The notes under the pieces are model-generated. The model had not been told where the DNA came from, did no database searches, and was given only the letters and a program-made list of their open reading frames with translations. From an uncultured Pseudomonadota bacterium (GTDB lineage: Bacteria > Pseudomonadota > Alphaproteobacteria > RF32 > CAG-239), in contig CADCCF010000003.1 in the NCBI GenBank assembly GCA_902799835.1, positions 170,790 to 234,789 of the forward strand: DNA of 64,000 bases, written 5' to 3'. How positions within the stretch are numbered: the stretch's first letter is position 1; each line of letters starts with the position of its first letter. The translations under genes and the position numbers were made by a program. Below, piece by piece: positions 20,305 through 29,657 of the stretch.

Positions 20305-20398
20305 TGGAATGCCCTCTATTTTTATTGAAAAGTTCAATCAAAAGATAACCTAAAGATTGAATTACACTCAAATCCAATCTTTAGGCAATTATATACAA

Positions 20399-20791
20399 TT
20401 AGACGCGACGGCGCTTTCTCAATCTGCAACCATTGTGAGGAATAGGTGTAACATCACGGATGGTCGTGATAGTAAACCCAACAACCTGCAATGCTCTGAT
20501 TGCCGATTCTCTTCCTGACCCTGGTCCTTTAACTTCTACTTCCAAAGTCTTCATACCATGCTCTTGTGCTTTTTTGCCAGCCTCTTCGGCAGCTACCTGT
20601 GCGGCATAAGGAGTCGATTTACGTGATCCCTTAAAACCTTGAGCACCGGCGGTCGACCAAGCAACAGTGTTTCCTTGAGCATCGGTAATTGTTACTCTGG
20701 TATTATTGAAAGAAGAACTGATATGTGCAACACCGGCACTGATATTCTTCTTCTCTTTTCTTTTCAACTTTTGTGATACTGCTTTAGCCAT
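20399..20791 (-). CDS. rpsK: 30S ribosomal protein S11
   Basis: 130 residues. [20 protein letters not shown] and the C-terminal [16 protein letters not shown] are diagnostic of S11, which lies on the 30S platform and lines the mRNA exit near the E site. It lies 13 bases after rpsM. Confidence 0.98.
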   Translation of the reverse strand: MAKAVSQKLKRKEKKNISAGVAHISSSFNNTRVTITDAQGNTVAWSTAGAQGFKGSRKSTPYAAQVAAEEAGKKAQEHGMKTLEVEVKGPGSGRESAIRALQVVGFTITTIRDVTPIPHNGCRLRKRRRV

Positions 20792-20804
20792 TTCTCAAAT
20801 CACC

Positions 20805-21173
20805 TTATTTCTTCTTATTTGCAACAGTCTTACGTTTACCCTTACGAGTACGAGCGTTTTGTTTTGTACTCTGTCCTCTTACCGGCAAACCTTTACGATG
20901 GCGCAGTCCGCGATAGCAGCCTAAATCCATCAATCTTTTAATATTAACGCCAACTTCGCGGCGAAGTTCACCTTCTACCACGACTTCATTATCGATAATT
21001 TCACGAATCTTTGCGACTTCATCTTCGCTCAACTCATGAACACGGCGATCCACCGAAACACCGGATTTTTTGCAAATGTCCTGAGCAGTTTTGCGTCCAA
21101 TGCCATAAATATAGGTCAAAGCAACCTCGATCTTTTTGGCAGTTGGAATATTTACACCAGCTATACGAGCCAA
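20805..21173 (-). CDS. rpsM: 30S ribosomal protein S13
   Basis: 122 residues. [26 protein letters not shown] and the basic end [18 protein letters not shown] mark S13, the 30S head protein that bridges to the 50S and contacts P-site tRNA. It is the first gene of its own transcript, downstream of a strong promoter. Confidence 0.98.
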   Translation of the reverse strand: MARIAGVNIPTAKKIEVALTYIYGIGRKTAQDICKKSGVSVDRRVHELSEDEVAKIREIIDNEVVVEGELRREVGVNIKRLMDLGCYRGLRHRKGLPVRGQSTKQNARTRKGKRKTVANKKK

Positions 21174-21244
21174 ATTAACTCTCCATCTTTATATATTAAA
21201 CCACATTTAAAAAGCTGATCACCCACTTTTCAAAATTAAGCCGG

Positions 21245-21272
21245 ATTATATGACAAAATTTATTGCTGTCAA
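21245..21272 (-). promoter_or_regulatory. Consensus promoter for rpsM-rpsK-rpoA
   Basis: A perfect TTGACA (21272-21267), a 16-base spacer and a perfect TATAAT (21250-21245) on the minus strand, with a predicted start near 21238, about 65 bases before rpsM. The best sigma-70 match in the window; it makes this block independent of secY-adk. Confidence 0.88.
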
Positions 21273-21323
21273 CCAAAGATTTACAATTTTTTTAAAAAAA
21301 ATGCATTTTTTTCACAAAAGTAG

Positions 21324-22004
21324 CTATTTTTCTCTCACAACTGCCAGTAAATTGTCAATTTTCTTGGCAACAGCGTCTATTGAACCTGTTCCATCAACAC
21401 ACAAAAGCTTCCCTTGTTGCTCAAAATATGGAATTGTAGGATAAGTAAGCGCTCTGTAATTAACGAGTCGATTATGAACGGTTGTGCGATTATCATCGAT
21501 TCTGCGATAGAATTCGGTTCCGCCGCAATTATCGCATACACCATATACTTTTGGCTTCAGATAACGATCATGATAACCCTGTCCGCATTTCATACAGGCA
21601 TAACGCCCTAAAATACGTTCCATTATTATTTCATCAGGCACTTGGATTTCTATTGCCGCATCAAGAGTTATACCTTTTTTTTGCAACAACTCATCCAACA
21701 CTTTAGCCTGCGGCAAAGTACGCGGAAATCCATCCAAAATAAACCCGTTTTTGCAATCATCTTGATCAATGCGCTTTTCCAGCATTTTCACAATCATTTC
21801 ATCGGGCACCAAATTACCATCATCAATCAGCGATTTTATTTCACGCCCCAGCTCCGAACCGGTCTGAGCTTCTGCACGTAACATTTCACCGGTCGATAGA
21901 TGCGGAATAGCGATTCGTTCTTTCAACAAACGCGCCTGAGTGCCTTTACCACAACCGGGAGCTCCCGTTAAAACAATATGCAAACCCAATCCGTTGGCAT
22001 TCAT
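21324..22004 (-). CDS. adk: Adenylate kinase with zinc-type LID
   Basis: 226 residues. Catalyses ATP + AMP to 2 ADP in the cytoplasm. The P-loop GAPGCGKGT is at 14-22; the NMP-binding region STGEMLRAE and the GFPRTLPQA motif follow. The LID holds a four-cysteine knuckle (CMKC then CDNC, about 138-160), the zinc-binding form common in Gram-positives and found in some proteobacteria. It follows secY by four bases, the usual spc arrangement. Confidence 0.96.
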   Translation of the reverse strand: MNANGLGLHIVLTGAPGCGKGTQARLLKERIAIPHLSTGEMLRAEAQTGSELGREIKSLIDDGNLVPDEMIVKMLEKRIDQDDCKNGFILDGFPRTLPQAKVLDELLQKKGITLDAAIEIQVPDEIIMERILGRYACMKCGQGYHDRYLKPKVYGVCDNCGGTEFYRRIDDNRTTVHNRLVNYRALTYPTIPYFEQQGKLLCVDGTGSIDAVAKKIDNLLAVVREK

Positions 22005-22008
22005 CAGT

Positions 22009-23358
22009 TTATTTCTTTCTTTTACCGGCCAACGAAGCTTTGCGAATCAACGATTCGTATTGATAAGCTATCAAGTGAGATTGAACTTGTCCGACAAAGT
22101 CCATCGTTACCTGAACCACGATGAGCAAGGTTGTACCGCCAAGCACAAACGGAACTGACAACTTGGCAATCAAAATTTCAGGCAAGATGCACAATCCAAC
22201 CAAATAAACCGAACCCAAAACAGTCAAGCGAGTAATAACATAATCCAAATATTCGGCAGTGTTCTTACCCGGTCTGATACCGGCAACAAATCCGCCATGT
22301 TTTTTCAAATTATCGGCTGTCTCCTCCGGATTGAACACAATCGCTGTATAAAAGAAAGCAAAAAATGCAATCAAGAAAGCATACAAAGCCAAATATAAAG
22401 GTTGACCATGACCCAACATTTGCGACAGTGTTTGCACCCAAACCGGACCATTCTCAGCACTCAAATTGGCTACGGTTATCGGCAACAACAGCAACGAGCT
22501 GGCGAAAATCGGCGGAATAACGCCGGTAGGATTAATCTTCAACGGCAAATGTGAACTCTCAGCCGATCCCATTCTTCCCATCATTTGACGCTTGGGATAT
22601 TGAATAATGATTTTACGTTGAGCTCTTTCAACCAATACAATCAAATAAATTAATGCAACAGCCATAACCATCAACATCAAAATAACACCGGCAGACATAG
22701 AACCAACCCGTCCCAATTCAAAAGTTTGAGCCAAAGCTGCCGGAATATTGGCAATAATACCAACCGTAATGATTAAAGATGAACCATTGCCGACACCGCG
22801 TGAGGTAATCTGCTCACCCAACCACACAATAAACATGGTGCCACCAACCAAAGATATAATAGTTGTAAATTTGAAAACTGCACCCGGCAACAACACTGCC
22901 GAAGCTCCCATAGAATTGCTCATACTTTCCAAGCCAACAGCAATACCATATCCTTGAATAATGGTAATCAACACCGTCAAATAACGAGTATATTGAGTAA
23001 TTTTACGATGTCCGGCTTCCCCTTCTTTTTTCAAAGCCTGCAATGAAGGAATGATTGATTGTCCCAATTGAACAATAATCGAAGCCGAGATATAAGGCAT
23101 AATATTCAAAGCAAAAATTGTCATACGTTCCAAGGCACCGCCGGCAAACATATTAAACATACCCAACAAGCCATTGGAATTGCGAGCAAACAACTCAGAA
23201 ACAACCGTCGGATCAATTCCCGGTAAAGGAATAAAAGTACCAACTCTGAAAACAATCAAAGCCAAAATCGTAAACCATAATCTCTTCTTAAGTTCTTCAG
23301 CTTTGCCAAACACCGACATATCAACGCTTGCCGCCATCTTTTCTGCTAATGAAACCAT
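22009..23358 (-). CDS. secY: Protein translocase channel SecY
   Basis: 449 residues with ten predicted membrane helices. SecY forms the Sec channel with SecE and SecG. Signature regions include RVGTFIPLPGID in helix 1, the plug-side GGALERMTIFALNIMPYISASI, and FYTAIVFNPEETADNLKKHGG before the C-terminal helices. It heads secY-adk here, not adjacent to rplO, with ybgC 120 bases upstream. secE lies at 28.3 kb in the same window. Confidence 0.98.
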   Translation of the reverse strand: MVSLAEKMAASVDMSVFGKAEELKKRLWFTILALIVFRVGTFIPLPGIDPTVVSELFARNSNGLLGMFNMFAGGALERMTIFALNIMPYISASIIVQLGQSIIPSLQALKKEGEAGHRKITQYTRYLTVLITIIQGYGIAVGLESMSNSMGASAVLLPGAVFKFTTIISLVGGTMFIVWLGEQITSRGVGNGSSLIITVGIIANIPAALAQTFELGRVGSMSAGVILMLMVMAVALIYLIVLVERAQRKIIIQYPKRQMMGRMGSAESSHLPLKINPTGVIPPIFASSLLLLPITVANLSAENGPVWVQTLSQMLGHGQPLYLALYAFLIAFFAFFYTAIVFNPEETADNLKKHGGFVAGIRPGKNTAEYLDYVITRLTVLGSVYLVGLCILPEILIAKLSVPFVLGGTTLLIVVQVTMDFVGQVQSHLIAYQYESLIRKASLAGKRKK

Positions 23359-23424
23359 TTTCTGTTATCCTTATATTTGTTAATTTGTGAACTTGCGCAT
23401 TCTGTTGCGCCTAATGTTACTACC

Positions 23425-23452
23425 TTAATACACTAAAAAAAATTTTATGCAA
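23425..23452 (-). promoter_or_regulatory. Weak candidate promoter for secY-adk
   Basis: TTGCAT (23452-23447) and TATTAA (23430-23425) on the minus strand with a 16-base spacer, within the 120-base gap between ybgC and secY. The hexamers are poor matches; offered because the relocated secY block would need a promoter unless it is read through from ruvB-ybgC. Confidence 0.3.
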
Positions 23453-23478
23453 CTAATTTGTTTGCCTTATTACATAAT

Positions 23479-23925
23479 CTACAAAATACTTTCTAATCGT
23501 TGCTTTATTTCCTTAGGGATTCTAATTGGTTTTTTGTTTTCTATATCGAGATAAACCGCTTTGACATTGACCAATGTCAGCACATCATTACCGCGTTTTA
23601 TTACCTGATGCAAAGTAACGCTTGCCCCTCCGATATTAACCGCACTGCAACCAACCAACAACTCATCATCAAGATAAGCCGGCGCCAGATAATCGACATC
23701 ACAATGTTGCACCACAAATCCGGCTTTGGTCTCTGTCAAATTTTCACTTTGACAACATCCCAAGTATCGCAACATTTCTGTTCTTGCCCTCTCGGCAAAC
23801 TTTAAATAGTTGGCAAAATACACTATACCTTCCGCATCTGTATCTTCCCAATACACTCTGATTGGAAACCAAAACTCTTTACCTATAATTTCACCTGACG
23901 GCATATTCAAAGATTTTACTATCAA
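23479..23925 (-). CDS. ybgC: YbgC-family acyl-CoA thioesterase
   Basis: 148 residues with a single hot-dog domain. [20 protein letters not shown] near the N-terminus holds the catalytic aspartate of the 4-hydroxybenzoyl-CoA thioesterase/YbgC family, which hydrolyses acyl-CoA and is usually tied to the Tol-Pal system. The TTG at 23925 overlaps the ruvB stop and has GGAG seven bases upstream; an ATG at 23904 is the alternative. The tolQ-tolR-tolA genes that often follow are absent, replaced by secY. Confidence 0.9.
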   Translation of the reverse strand: MIVKSLNMPSGEIIGKEFWFPIRVYWEDTDAEGIVYFANYLKFAERARTEMLRYLGCCQSENLTETKAGFVVQHCDVDYLAPAYLDDELLVGCSAVNIGGASVTLHQVIKRGNDVLTLVNVKAVYLDIENKKPIRIPKEIKQRLESIL

Positions 23926-24977
23926 TTTTGTTCTCCCAACAAATCCAACTGTCTGGCAATTTCTTCCTTAATATTTTTGCGAGGACACCCTAAATATTGA
24001 CATCCGGCATCAGATATAACTCTGCCGCGCGGTGTGCGTTGCAAAAATCCCAATTTTAACAAAAATGGTTCAATAACTTCTTCAATTGTATCACGTTCCT
24101 CTGACAAAGCCGCCGCCAAAGTATCCGCCCCGACCGGTCCTCCGCCATAGTTTTGCAAAATACAATTCAAATAGCGCCGATCAAAAGCATCCAAACCATA
24201 ATTATCAACATCCAAACGTTTCAATGCCACATCAGCAACCTTGTTATCTATCTCTTGTGCTTTTGCCACCATACCGAAATCTCTGACGCGACGCAGTAAT
24301 CTTCCGGCCACGCGCGGCGTACCACGTGAACGGCGCGCAATTTCCAATGCACCGATATCAGAAAGCGGCATACCCAACAATTTTGCCCCACGCAAAACAA
24401 TTTTTTTCAATTCTTCCGGCGAATAAAAATCCAAACGTAACGGAATGCCAAATCTCTCGCGCAACGGTGTTGATAACATACCCGAACGTGTAGTTGCTCC
24501 CACCAAAGTAAACGGCTGCAAATCAATTTTCACCGAACGTGCCGCCGGCCCTTCACCGATAATCAAATCGAGTTGAAAATCTTCCATTGCCGAATAAAGC
24601 ACCTCTTCAATCGCCGGATTTAAACGATGTATTTCATCAATAAATAAGACATCATTACGTTCCAAATTGGTCAAAATTGCCGCCAAATCGCCTGATTTTG
24701 AAATCATCGGAGCTGAAGTTGCCTTAAAATTTACCCCCAGTTCATGCGCCACAATTGAAGCAAGGGTAGTCTTACCCAATCCCGGAGGACCAAACAGCAA
24801 AACATGATCCAGAGCTTCTCCTCTTGCTTTAGCCGCTTCGATAAACACTTTTAAATTTTCACAAACCTGAGCTTGTCCGACAAAATCACTCAACGAAGTC
24901 GGACGCAAATTAACCGGCATGTTGTTTTGTTCATCTTCAACCTGTTGTTTAGGGCTGACAACTCGATTTTCGTCCAT
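23922..24977 (-). CDS. ruvB: Holliday junction helicase RuvB
   Basis: 351 residues. RuvB is the AAA+ motor that drives branch migration with Ruv[13 protein letters not shown] at the start, Walker [10 protein letters not shown] near 65, Walker [11 protein letters not shown], the sensor region [10 protein letters not shown] and the winged-helix end ([11 protein letters not shown]) are all present. It is six bases from ruvA and overlaps ybgC. Confidence 0.98.
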   Translation of the reverse strand: MDENRVVSPKQQVEDEQNNMPVNLRPTSLSDFVGQAQVCENLKVFIEAAKARGEALDHVLLFGPPGLGKTTLASIVAHELGVNFKATSAPMISKSGDLAAILTNLERNDVLFIDEIHRLNPAIEEVLYSAMEDFQLDLIIGEGPAARSVKIDLQPFTLVGATTRSGMLSTPLRERFGIPLRLDFYSPEELKKIVLRGAKLLGMPLSDIGALEIARRSRGTPRVAGRLLRRVRDFGMVAKAQEIDNKVADVALKRLDVDNYGLDAFDRRYLNCILQNYGGGPVGADTLAAALSEERDTIEEVIEPFLLKLGFLQRTPRGRVISDAGCQYLGCPRKNIKEEIARQLDLLGEQN

Positions 24978-24983
24978 AACCTA

Positions 24984-25655
24984 TTATCCTTTTACAAATT
25001 CTTTCAATGCTAATTTTATCAACTCACCCATATCGGCATTCGGCTGTTTCATTGAAGCTTGGTTAACCGCCTTATAAGCATCAATCCTCTGATAACCCAA
25101 ATTTACCAAAGCCGAAATTGCATCTTCTATTTTGCTCGGATCGTCATCACGCGCTGCCAAATTATCCTCAAAAGTTTTAACATCCGCATCTTCGGCAACT
25201 CCATCGGCAGCCGCTACGGCATCTTTTAAGTCTTTAGACACAATCGCCGTCGGAACACTGACAATTTTATCTTTTAACTCAGTAACAATTCGCGCCGCCA
25301 ATTTGGGACCAACCCCACTGGCCATGGTAAACATATTTTTATCCTGAGCTGCCACCGCTTGGTTTAACTGTTGAGTTGACAATACCGACAATATACTCAG
25401 ACCGACCTTTGCCCCAACACCTTGCACCTTGGTCAAGGTATTAAACCATTCTTTCTCCAAAGGATCCATAAAACCGAACAAAGTTATACTATCCTCTCTG
25501 ACTATTGTTTCAATCAGCAATGCCACCGGCTGTTCCACCATCAGTCGACCTAAAGTCTTTGCCGAAGCATACACCAAATACCCGACACCGTTGACATCAA
25601 CAACCAAATTGTCCTCGCCGATTGAATCAACCAGTCCCTTTAACTTTGCAATCAT
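24984..25655 (-). CDS. ruvA: Holliday junction protein RuvA
   Basis: 223 residues. MIAKLKGLVDSI opens the OB domain; helix-hairpin-helix motifs follow (VQGVGAKVGLSILS, ASGVGPKLAARIV); the flexible linker (about 140-170) is acidic and Ala-rich; the C-terminal RuvB-binding domain has LVNLGYQRIDAYKAV. RuvA clamps the four-way junction as a tetramer. Confidence 0.97.
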   Translation of the reverse strand: MIAKLKGLVDSIGEDNLVVDVNGVGYLVYASAKTLGRLMVEQPVALLIETIVREDSITLFGFMDPLEKEWFNTLTKVQGVGAKVGLSILSVLSTQQLNQAVAAQDKNMFTMASGVGPKLAARIVTELKDKIVSVPTAIVSKDLKDAVAAADGVAEDADVKTFEDNLAARDDDPSKIEDAISALVNLGYQRIDAYKAVNQASMKQPNADMGELIKLALKEFVKG

Positions 25656-25723
25656 TTATTTGACCTTTTTACCCAAAAACACTTGTTATAATTTATACAA
25701 TAAAATAACTTTCTACAAGTATA

Positions 25724-26209
25724 TTATTTTTTTAATCCATAGGCTCCGCGGTATTGAAAATGGCACAAAGCAATTGCCAAAGCATCTGATGAGTCATTAT
25801 TTTTCGGTTTGCATCCGGGAAGCAATACTTTTACCATCGTTTCAACTTGCGATTTTTCAGCTTTTCCCACTCCGACAATAGCTTTTTTAACCTTGTTCGG
25901 TTCATATTCCGTTACCGAAATGCCATATTGCGCCGGTGTCATAATCACCACCCCTCTGGCCATACTCAATTTCATGGTTGAGGACGGATTGGAATTTAAA
26001 AATACCTGTTCTATTGCCGCCTCGTCCGGATGATAAGTTTCGATAACTTCTCTTAATACCTTATTTATCTCACTTAATCTTTCCGCAATCGGCAACTTTG
26101 TATTGGTGGGAATAAATCCGTCAGCCACATATTTGACGCGATTGCTTTCTGTTTCAATCACTCCCCAACCGGTTGATGATAAACTCGGATCAAGCCCCAA
26201 TATTCGCAT
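25724..26209 (-). CDS. ruvC: Holliday junction resolvase RuvC
   Basis: 161 residues. RuvC cuts junctions symmetrically using four acidic residues: Asp in MRILGLDPSLSSTGWG, Glu in AAIEQVF, and the aspartates in NDSSDALAIALCH. Order yebC-ruvC-ruvA-ruvB is the common one. A 68-base spacer separates it from ruvA. Confidence 0.97.
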   Translation of the reverse strand: MRILGLDPSLSSTGWGVIETESNRVKYVADGFIPTNTKLPIAERLSEINKVLREVIETYHPDEAAIEQVFLNSNPSSTMKLSMARGVVIMTPAQYGISVTEYEPNKVKKAIVGVGKAEKSQVETMVKVLLPGCKPKNNDSSDALAIALCHFQYRGAYGLKK

Positions 26210-26284
26210 AAAATTTTCCTTTTTAACAAAACAGCCGCCACGGCTTCATTAGTCCGCAAGCGGCTGTAACAGGTAATCAGCGCC

Positions 26285-27040
26285 TTATTCAGCCGCTAAT
26301 TTTTGCATAACATCTTCAGCTATTTCAGCATTGTGATATACATGTTGCACATCATCATCATCTTCCATAGCGTCAACAAAATCCAAAAACTTTTTAGCCG
26401 TATCTAGATCGGTAATATCGGTCTTAACCAACGGTTTCCACTCCAAACGCGAGGCTGCCGGCGTACCGAACTTGGCTTCCAAATTTTCAGTTACCATATT
26501 CAAATCATCGGGCAAAGTCTCAATGTCATGATGCTCATCATCACTCGCCACATCATTGGCACCGGCCTCTAAAGCGGCTTCAAACATCGCATCGGCTGCC
26601 GCTGTGGCCAAAGGATATTGAATAAAACCAATACGCTCAAAATTAAAAGTAACCGAACCGCTCTCGCCCATGGCACCACCACGCTTGCCAAAAATAGTTC
26701 TCACATTGCCGGCTGTACGGTTTTTATTATCAGTTAAGCACTCTACAATCACAGCAACTTTTCCCGGACCGAAACCTTCATAACGGGTTGAAACATAATC
26801 ATCACCGCCTGCTGTTTGTGTAGCCTTAGCAATAGCGCGTTCAATGTTATCTTTCGGCATACTTTCGGCTCTGGCGGCAGCAATTGCCAAACGCAATCTC
26901 GGATTTTTATCCGGCTCCGGCATACCGGACTTGGCGGCAATGGTAATATCTCTGGCTAACTTAGCAAAAACTTTCGCTTTTTTGGCATCTTGAGCACCTT
27001 TGCGATACATAATGTTTTTAAATTGGGAATGTCCTGACAT
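26285..27040 (-). CDS. yebC: YebC/PmpR-family protein
   Basis: 251 residues from MSGHSQFKNIMYRKG, which has AGGAG seven bases upstream; the 24 bases before it in frame are unlikely to be coding. YebC proteins bind DNA or, as shown more recently for the family, help ribosomes translate proline-rich stretches. GFGPGKVAVIVECLTDNKNRT and GGAMGESGSVTFNFE are conserved. It heads the yebC-ruvC-ruvA-ruvB-ybgC unit. Confidence 0.95.
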   Translation of the reverse strand: MSGHSQFKNIMYRKGAQDAKKAKVFAKLARDITIAAKSGMPEPDKNPRLRLAIAAARAESMPKDNIERAIAKATQTAGGDDYVSTRYEGFGPGKVAVIVECLTDNKNRTAGNVRTIFGKRGGAMGESGSVTFNFERIGFIQYPLATAAADAMFEAALEAGANDVASDDEHHDIETLPDDLNMVTENLEAKFGTPAASRLEWKPLVKTDITDLDTAKKFLDFVDAMEDDDDVQHVYHNAEIAEDVMQKLAAE

Positions 27041-27086
27041 AAAAAATCTCCTAGTCAATATCAAAAATTAACTTTAATTCTTTGGT

Positions 27087-27115
27087 TTTATACAACATTG
27101 ATTTTTATATCGCAA
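27087..27115 (-). promoter_or_regulatory. Promoter for yebC-ruv operon
   Basis: TTGCGA (27115-27110), a 17-base spacer and TATAAA (27092-27087) on the minus strand. The predicted start near 27080 leaves about 40 bases before the yebC ATG. Confidence 0.65.
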
Positions 27116-27135
27116 CAAAAAATTATAGCCTTTAA

Positions 27136-27173
27136 GCAAAAAAAGAGGAATGTTTTCCAACATTCCTCTTTGC
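27136..27173 (-). terminator. Terminator after mscL
   Basis: A 13-base perfect stem, AAAGAGGAATGTT (27142-27154) with AACATTCCTCTTT (27159-27171), a four-base loop, then seven T on the minus strand. It ends the secE-nusG-mscL transcript. Confidence 0.92.
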
Positions 27174-27188
27174 AATACCGCAAATAAA

Positions 27189-27707
27189 TTATTTCTTCTT
27201 AGCACTACTCTTTTTAACATTGCTCTTCTTAGCACCCTCTTTCAATTCTGATGTGCAGTGCGGACAGCGAGTCGCATTCAACGGAATTTCAGAGCAGCAA
27301 TAAGGACAAGTTTTTGTAGTAACCGCAACTTCCTTAGCTTCTTTCTTGTCCATCTTCTCTTGCAATTTATTAATAGTCTTAATCAACAAAAATACAGCAA
27401 AAGCTACAATCAAAAAGCTGATAACAGCATTGATGAACAAACCGAAATTCCATGTAACCGCACCGGCATTTTGCGCAGCAGCTAATGAATTATAAGGAGC
27501 CGGAGTAGCACCTTCTTTCATAACCAAAAACATATTGGTAAAATCAACTTTACCCAACAACAAACCCAAAGGCGGCATAATAACATCTTTAACCAACGAG
27601 TCTACTATTTTGCCAAACGCAGCTCCGATAATGATACCAACAGCCATGTCAATAACATTGCCGCGCATTGCAAATTTTTTAAACTCACCTAAAAAACCCT
27701 TAAACAT
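27189..27707 (-). CDS. mscL: Large-conductance mechanosensitive channel with C-terminal zinc ribbon
   Basis: 172 residues. The first 115 or so are Msc[25 protein letters not shown], the glycine-rich TM1, the periplasmic loop, and TM2 ([19 protein letters not shown]). The channel opens under membrane tension to release solutes. Beyond the usual end there is a CPYC...CPHC zinc ribbon and a Lys/Ser tail, about 40 residues longer than E. coli MscL. It lies 23 bases after nusG. Confidence 0.95.
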   Translation of the reverse strand: MFKGFLGEFKKFAMRGNVIDMAVGIIIGAAFGKIVDSLVKDVIMPPLGLLLGKVDFTNMFLVMKEGATPAPYNSLAAAQNAGAVTWNFGLFINAVISFLIVAFAVFLLIKTINKLQEKMDKKEAKEVAVTTKTCPYCCSEIPLNATRCPHCTSELKEGAKKSNVKKSSAKKK

Positions 27708-27730
27708 TAGTCCATCTCCTTATATTTTAA

Positions 27731-28261
27731 TTATATTTTTTCTACTTGAGTATACTCCAATTCAACCGGAGTTGCTCTGCCAAATATCGATACTGAAACC
27801 TTAACTCTGGCCTTTTCGACATCAACATCTTCTACTAAACCGACAAACGAAGCAAATGGTCCGTCACAAACCCTTACCTGCTCGCCAATTTCAAAATTAA
27901 CCACCTCACGCGGCCTCTTAACGCCTTCCTGCATTTGGGTCATAATTCTATCAACTTCAGCCTGAGTAACCGGATAAGGCTTGTTGCGTGAACCTAAAAA
28001 GCCACTGACATTAGGATTATTTTTGATTAAATGCCATGCCTCATCCGACATTATCATGTTAATTAAAATATATCCGGGGAAAAACTTGCGCTCACTGGCA
28101 ACCTTTTGTCCTTTTTTAACTTCAACAACTTCTTCCATCGGGATTAAAATATCAAAAATTCTGTCATCCCATTTCTTAAGCATAACTTGCTCTTTAATTG
28201 ACTGAGCAACTTTTTTCTCACAACCGGAATGAACATTCACAACATACCAACGAGCATCCAT
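27731..28261 (-). CDS. nusG: Transcription factor NusG
   Basis: 176 residues. The NGN domain (RWYVVNVHSGCEKKVAQSI and FFPGYILINM) binds RNA polymerase; the C-terminal KOW domain (VRVCDGPFASFVGLVEDV) contacts S10 or Rho. It lies six bases after secE as usual, but is followed by mscL rather than rplK-rplA. Confidence 0.98.
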   Translation of the reverse strand: MDARWYVVNVHSGCEKKVAQSIKEQVMLKKWDDRIFDILIPMEEVVEVKKGQKVASERKFFPGYILINMIMSDEAWHLIKNNPNVSGFLGSRNKPYPVTQAEVDRIMTQMQEGVKRPREVVNFEIGEQVRVCDGPFASFVGLVEDVDVEKARVKVSVSIFGRATPVELEYTQVEKI

Positions 28262-28266
28262 CTTAA

Positions 28267-28464
28267 CTATTCTCCAATAGAAAATACCAATTTAACAATC
28301 CAGCTTAAAACCTGATCAACCACAAAAAAGAAAGCGGCAGCAATTGCAACCAAAGCAATCACCATAACCAAACTTTGAACAACCTCCTTTTTAGAAGGCC
28401 ATGTAACTTTCTTAACTTCCTGTTTAACCTGACGGAAAAACTGTAAAGGATTAACATTTGCCAT
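28267..28464 (-). CDS. secE: Preprotein translocase subunit SecE
   Basis: 65 residues with a single membrane segment (about 30-60). The cytoplasmic FFRQVKQEVKKVTWPSKKEV motif clamps SecY. It is the short, single-span form typical outside the gammaproteobacteria. No tRNA-Trp gene precedes it. Confidence 0.96.
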   Translation of the reverse strand: MANVNPLQFFRQVKQEVKKVTWPSKKEVVQSLVMVIALVAIAAAFFFVVDQVLSWIVKLVFSIGE

Positions 28465-28536
28465 AAGCTATCACCTTATTAAACATTAAAAAAAATATCC
28501 GTGTTTATCAAAACACAGCTTCACTAATTTATCAGT

Positions 28537-28566
28537 TATATAAAAGTTTTTATTCTCTAATGTCAA
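28537..28566 (-). promoter_or_regulatory. Promoter for secE-nusG-mscL
   Basis: A perfect TTGACA (28566-28561) and TATATA (28542-28537) on the minus strand, spacer 18. Predicted start near 28530. Confidence 0.65.
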
Positions 28567-28624
28567 GAAATTATTTAATCTTTTCTTTAATTTTTATAAA
28601 AAATGCATAAAGTGGAAAAACAAC

Positions 28625-28653
28625 TTGCCTTTACGACCTAAAAATCATAATCT
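28625..28653 (+). promoter_or_regulatory. Promoter for kdsD-lpt operon
   Basis: TTGCCT (28625-28630), 17-base spacer, TAATCT (28648-28653). The predicted start near 28660 excludes the ATG at 28660 and supports the start of kdsD at 28687. It is divergent from the secE promoter. Confidence 0.6.
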
Positions 28654-28686
28654 CGCTACATGGTATTAATTTTTGGAGACTTTGAT

Positions 28687-29652
28687 ATGAATAATCAAGA
28701 CGATATTGCATCAGCAAAACGCACCATTGACAAAGAGATAGAAGGCCTTGAGTTGATGAAGACCGAGTTTGACGAAAACTTATCCAAAGCATTGGATGTT
28801 TTACAGAACACCAAAGGATATGTTATTGTCACCGGAATGGGCAAATCAGGGCACATTGCTCACAAAATTGCTGCCACTTTTGCCTCCACCGGAACTCCTG
28901 CCTTCTTTGTTCACCCCGGCGAAGCCAGCCATGGCGACTTGGGTATGCTTACCCAAAATGATTCTGTTATTGCTATATCAAACGGCGGCGAGTCTCGCGA
29001 ACTTTCCGATATCTTGGTCTATTGCAAACGTTTTGGAATCCCATTGATTGCTATTACCAAGAATCCCGATAGCTCGCTTGGTAAAGCCGGTGATATATTG
29101 CTTAAACTTCCCGATTCCGGAGAAGCTTGCCCTCTGGGATTAGCTCCTACCACTTCCACCACCGCCACCATAGTTATGGGCGATGTCTTGGCGGTTGCAT
29201 TAATGGAACGCAAAGGTTTCAGTAAAACTGACTACAAACAACGCCACCCCGGTGGAAAACTCGGAGCCGTTTTACGCAAAGTATCTGACCTTATGCACAA
29301 AGGTGATGAAATGCCTTTAGTTTCGACCGAAACTTCAATGCAAGATGCTTTGTTGGTTATGACCTCTAAAATGCTTGGTTGCGTCGGTATAGTTGATGAC
29401 GCCGGACGCTTACAAGGAATTATAACCGATGGTGATTTGCGTCGTTGCTTACAACCTGATGTTATGACTAAAAAAGTATCAGAAGTAATGACCCGTAATC
29501 CCAAAACCATTGCCCCTGATGTATTGGCTGTTGAAGCTTTGAACACCATGAACAATACCGGCAAAGGAATTACCCAACTATTCGTCATAGAAAACGACAA
29601 ACCGATTGGGGTTATTCATATTCACGATTGCTTGCGCGCGGGAGTCGCTTAA
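28687..29652 (+). CDS. kdsD: Arabinose-5-phosphate isomerase
   Basis: 321 residues. KdsD makes D-arabinose 5-phosphate from ribulose 5-phosphate, the first step to Kdo of lipopolysaccharide. The SIS domain (about 40-175) shows VTGMGKSGHIAHKIAATFAS and HPGEASHGDLGM; two CBS domains follow (about 205-320). Start chosen by GGAG upstream and the promoter position. Its 3' neighbours are the Lpt export genes, fitting a shared LPS role. Confidence 0.95.
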   Translation: MNNQDDIASAKRTIDKEIEGLELMKTEFDENLSKALDVLQNTKGYVIVTGMGKSGHIAHKIAATFASTGTPAFFVHPGEASHGDLGMLTQNDSVIAISNGGESRELSDILVYCKRFGIPLIAITKNPDSSLGKAGDILLKLPDSGEACPLGLAPTTSTTATIVMGDVLAVALMERKGFSKTDYKQRHPGGKLGAVLRKVSDLMHKGDEMPLVSTETSMQDALLVMTSKMLGCVGIVDDAGRLQGIITDGDLRRCLQPDVMTKKVSEVMTRNPKTIAPDVLAVEALNTMNNTGKGITQLFVIENDKPIGVIHIHDCLRAGVA

Positions 29653-29657
29653 TCAAT

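Noticed and set aside
21290..21312. A palindromic A-run/T-run (AAAAAAATGCATTTTTTT) after adk as a terminator.
   Set aside because: It lacks a loop and a GC-rich stem, so it is unlikely to terminate transcription efficiently.
28465..28686. Possible tRNA-Trp gene upstream of secE.
   Set aside because: The stretch was read for cloverleaf arms and a CCA-like end; only two divergent promoters are visible.
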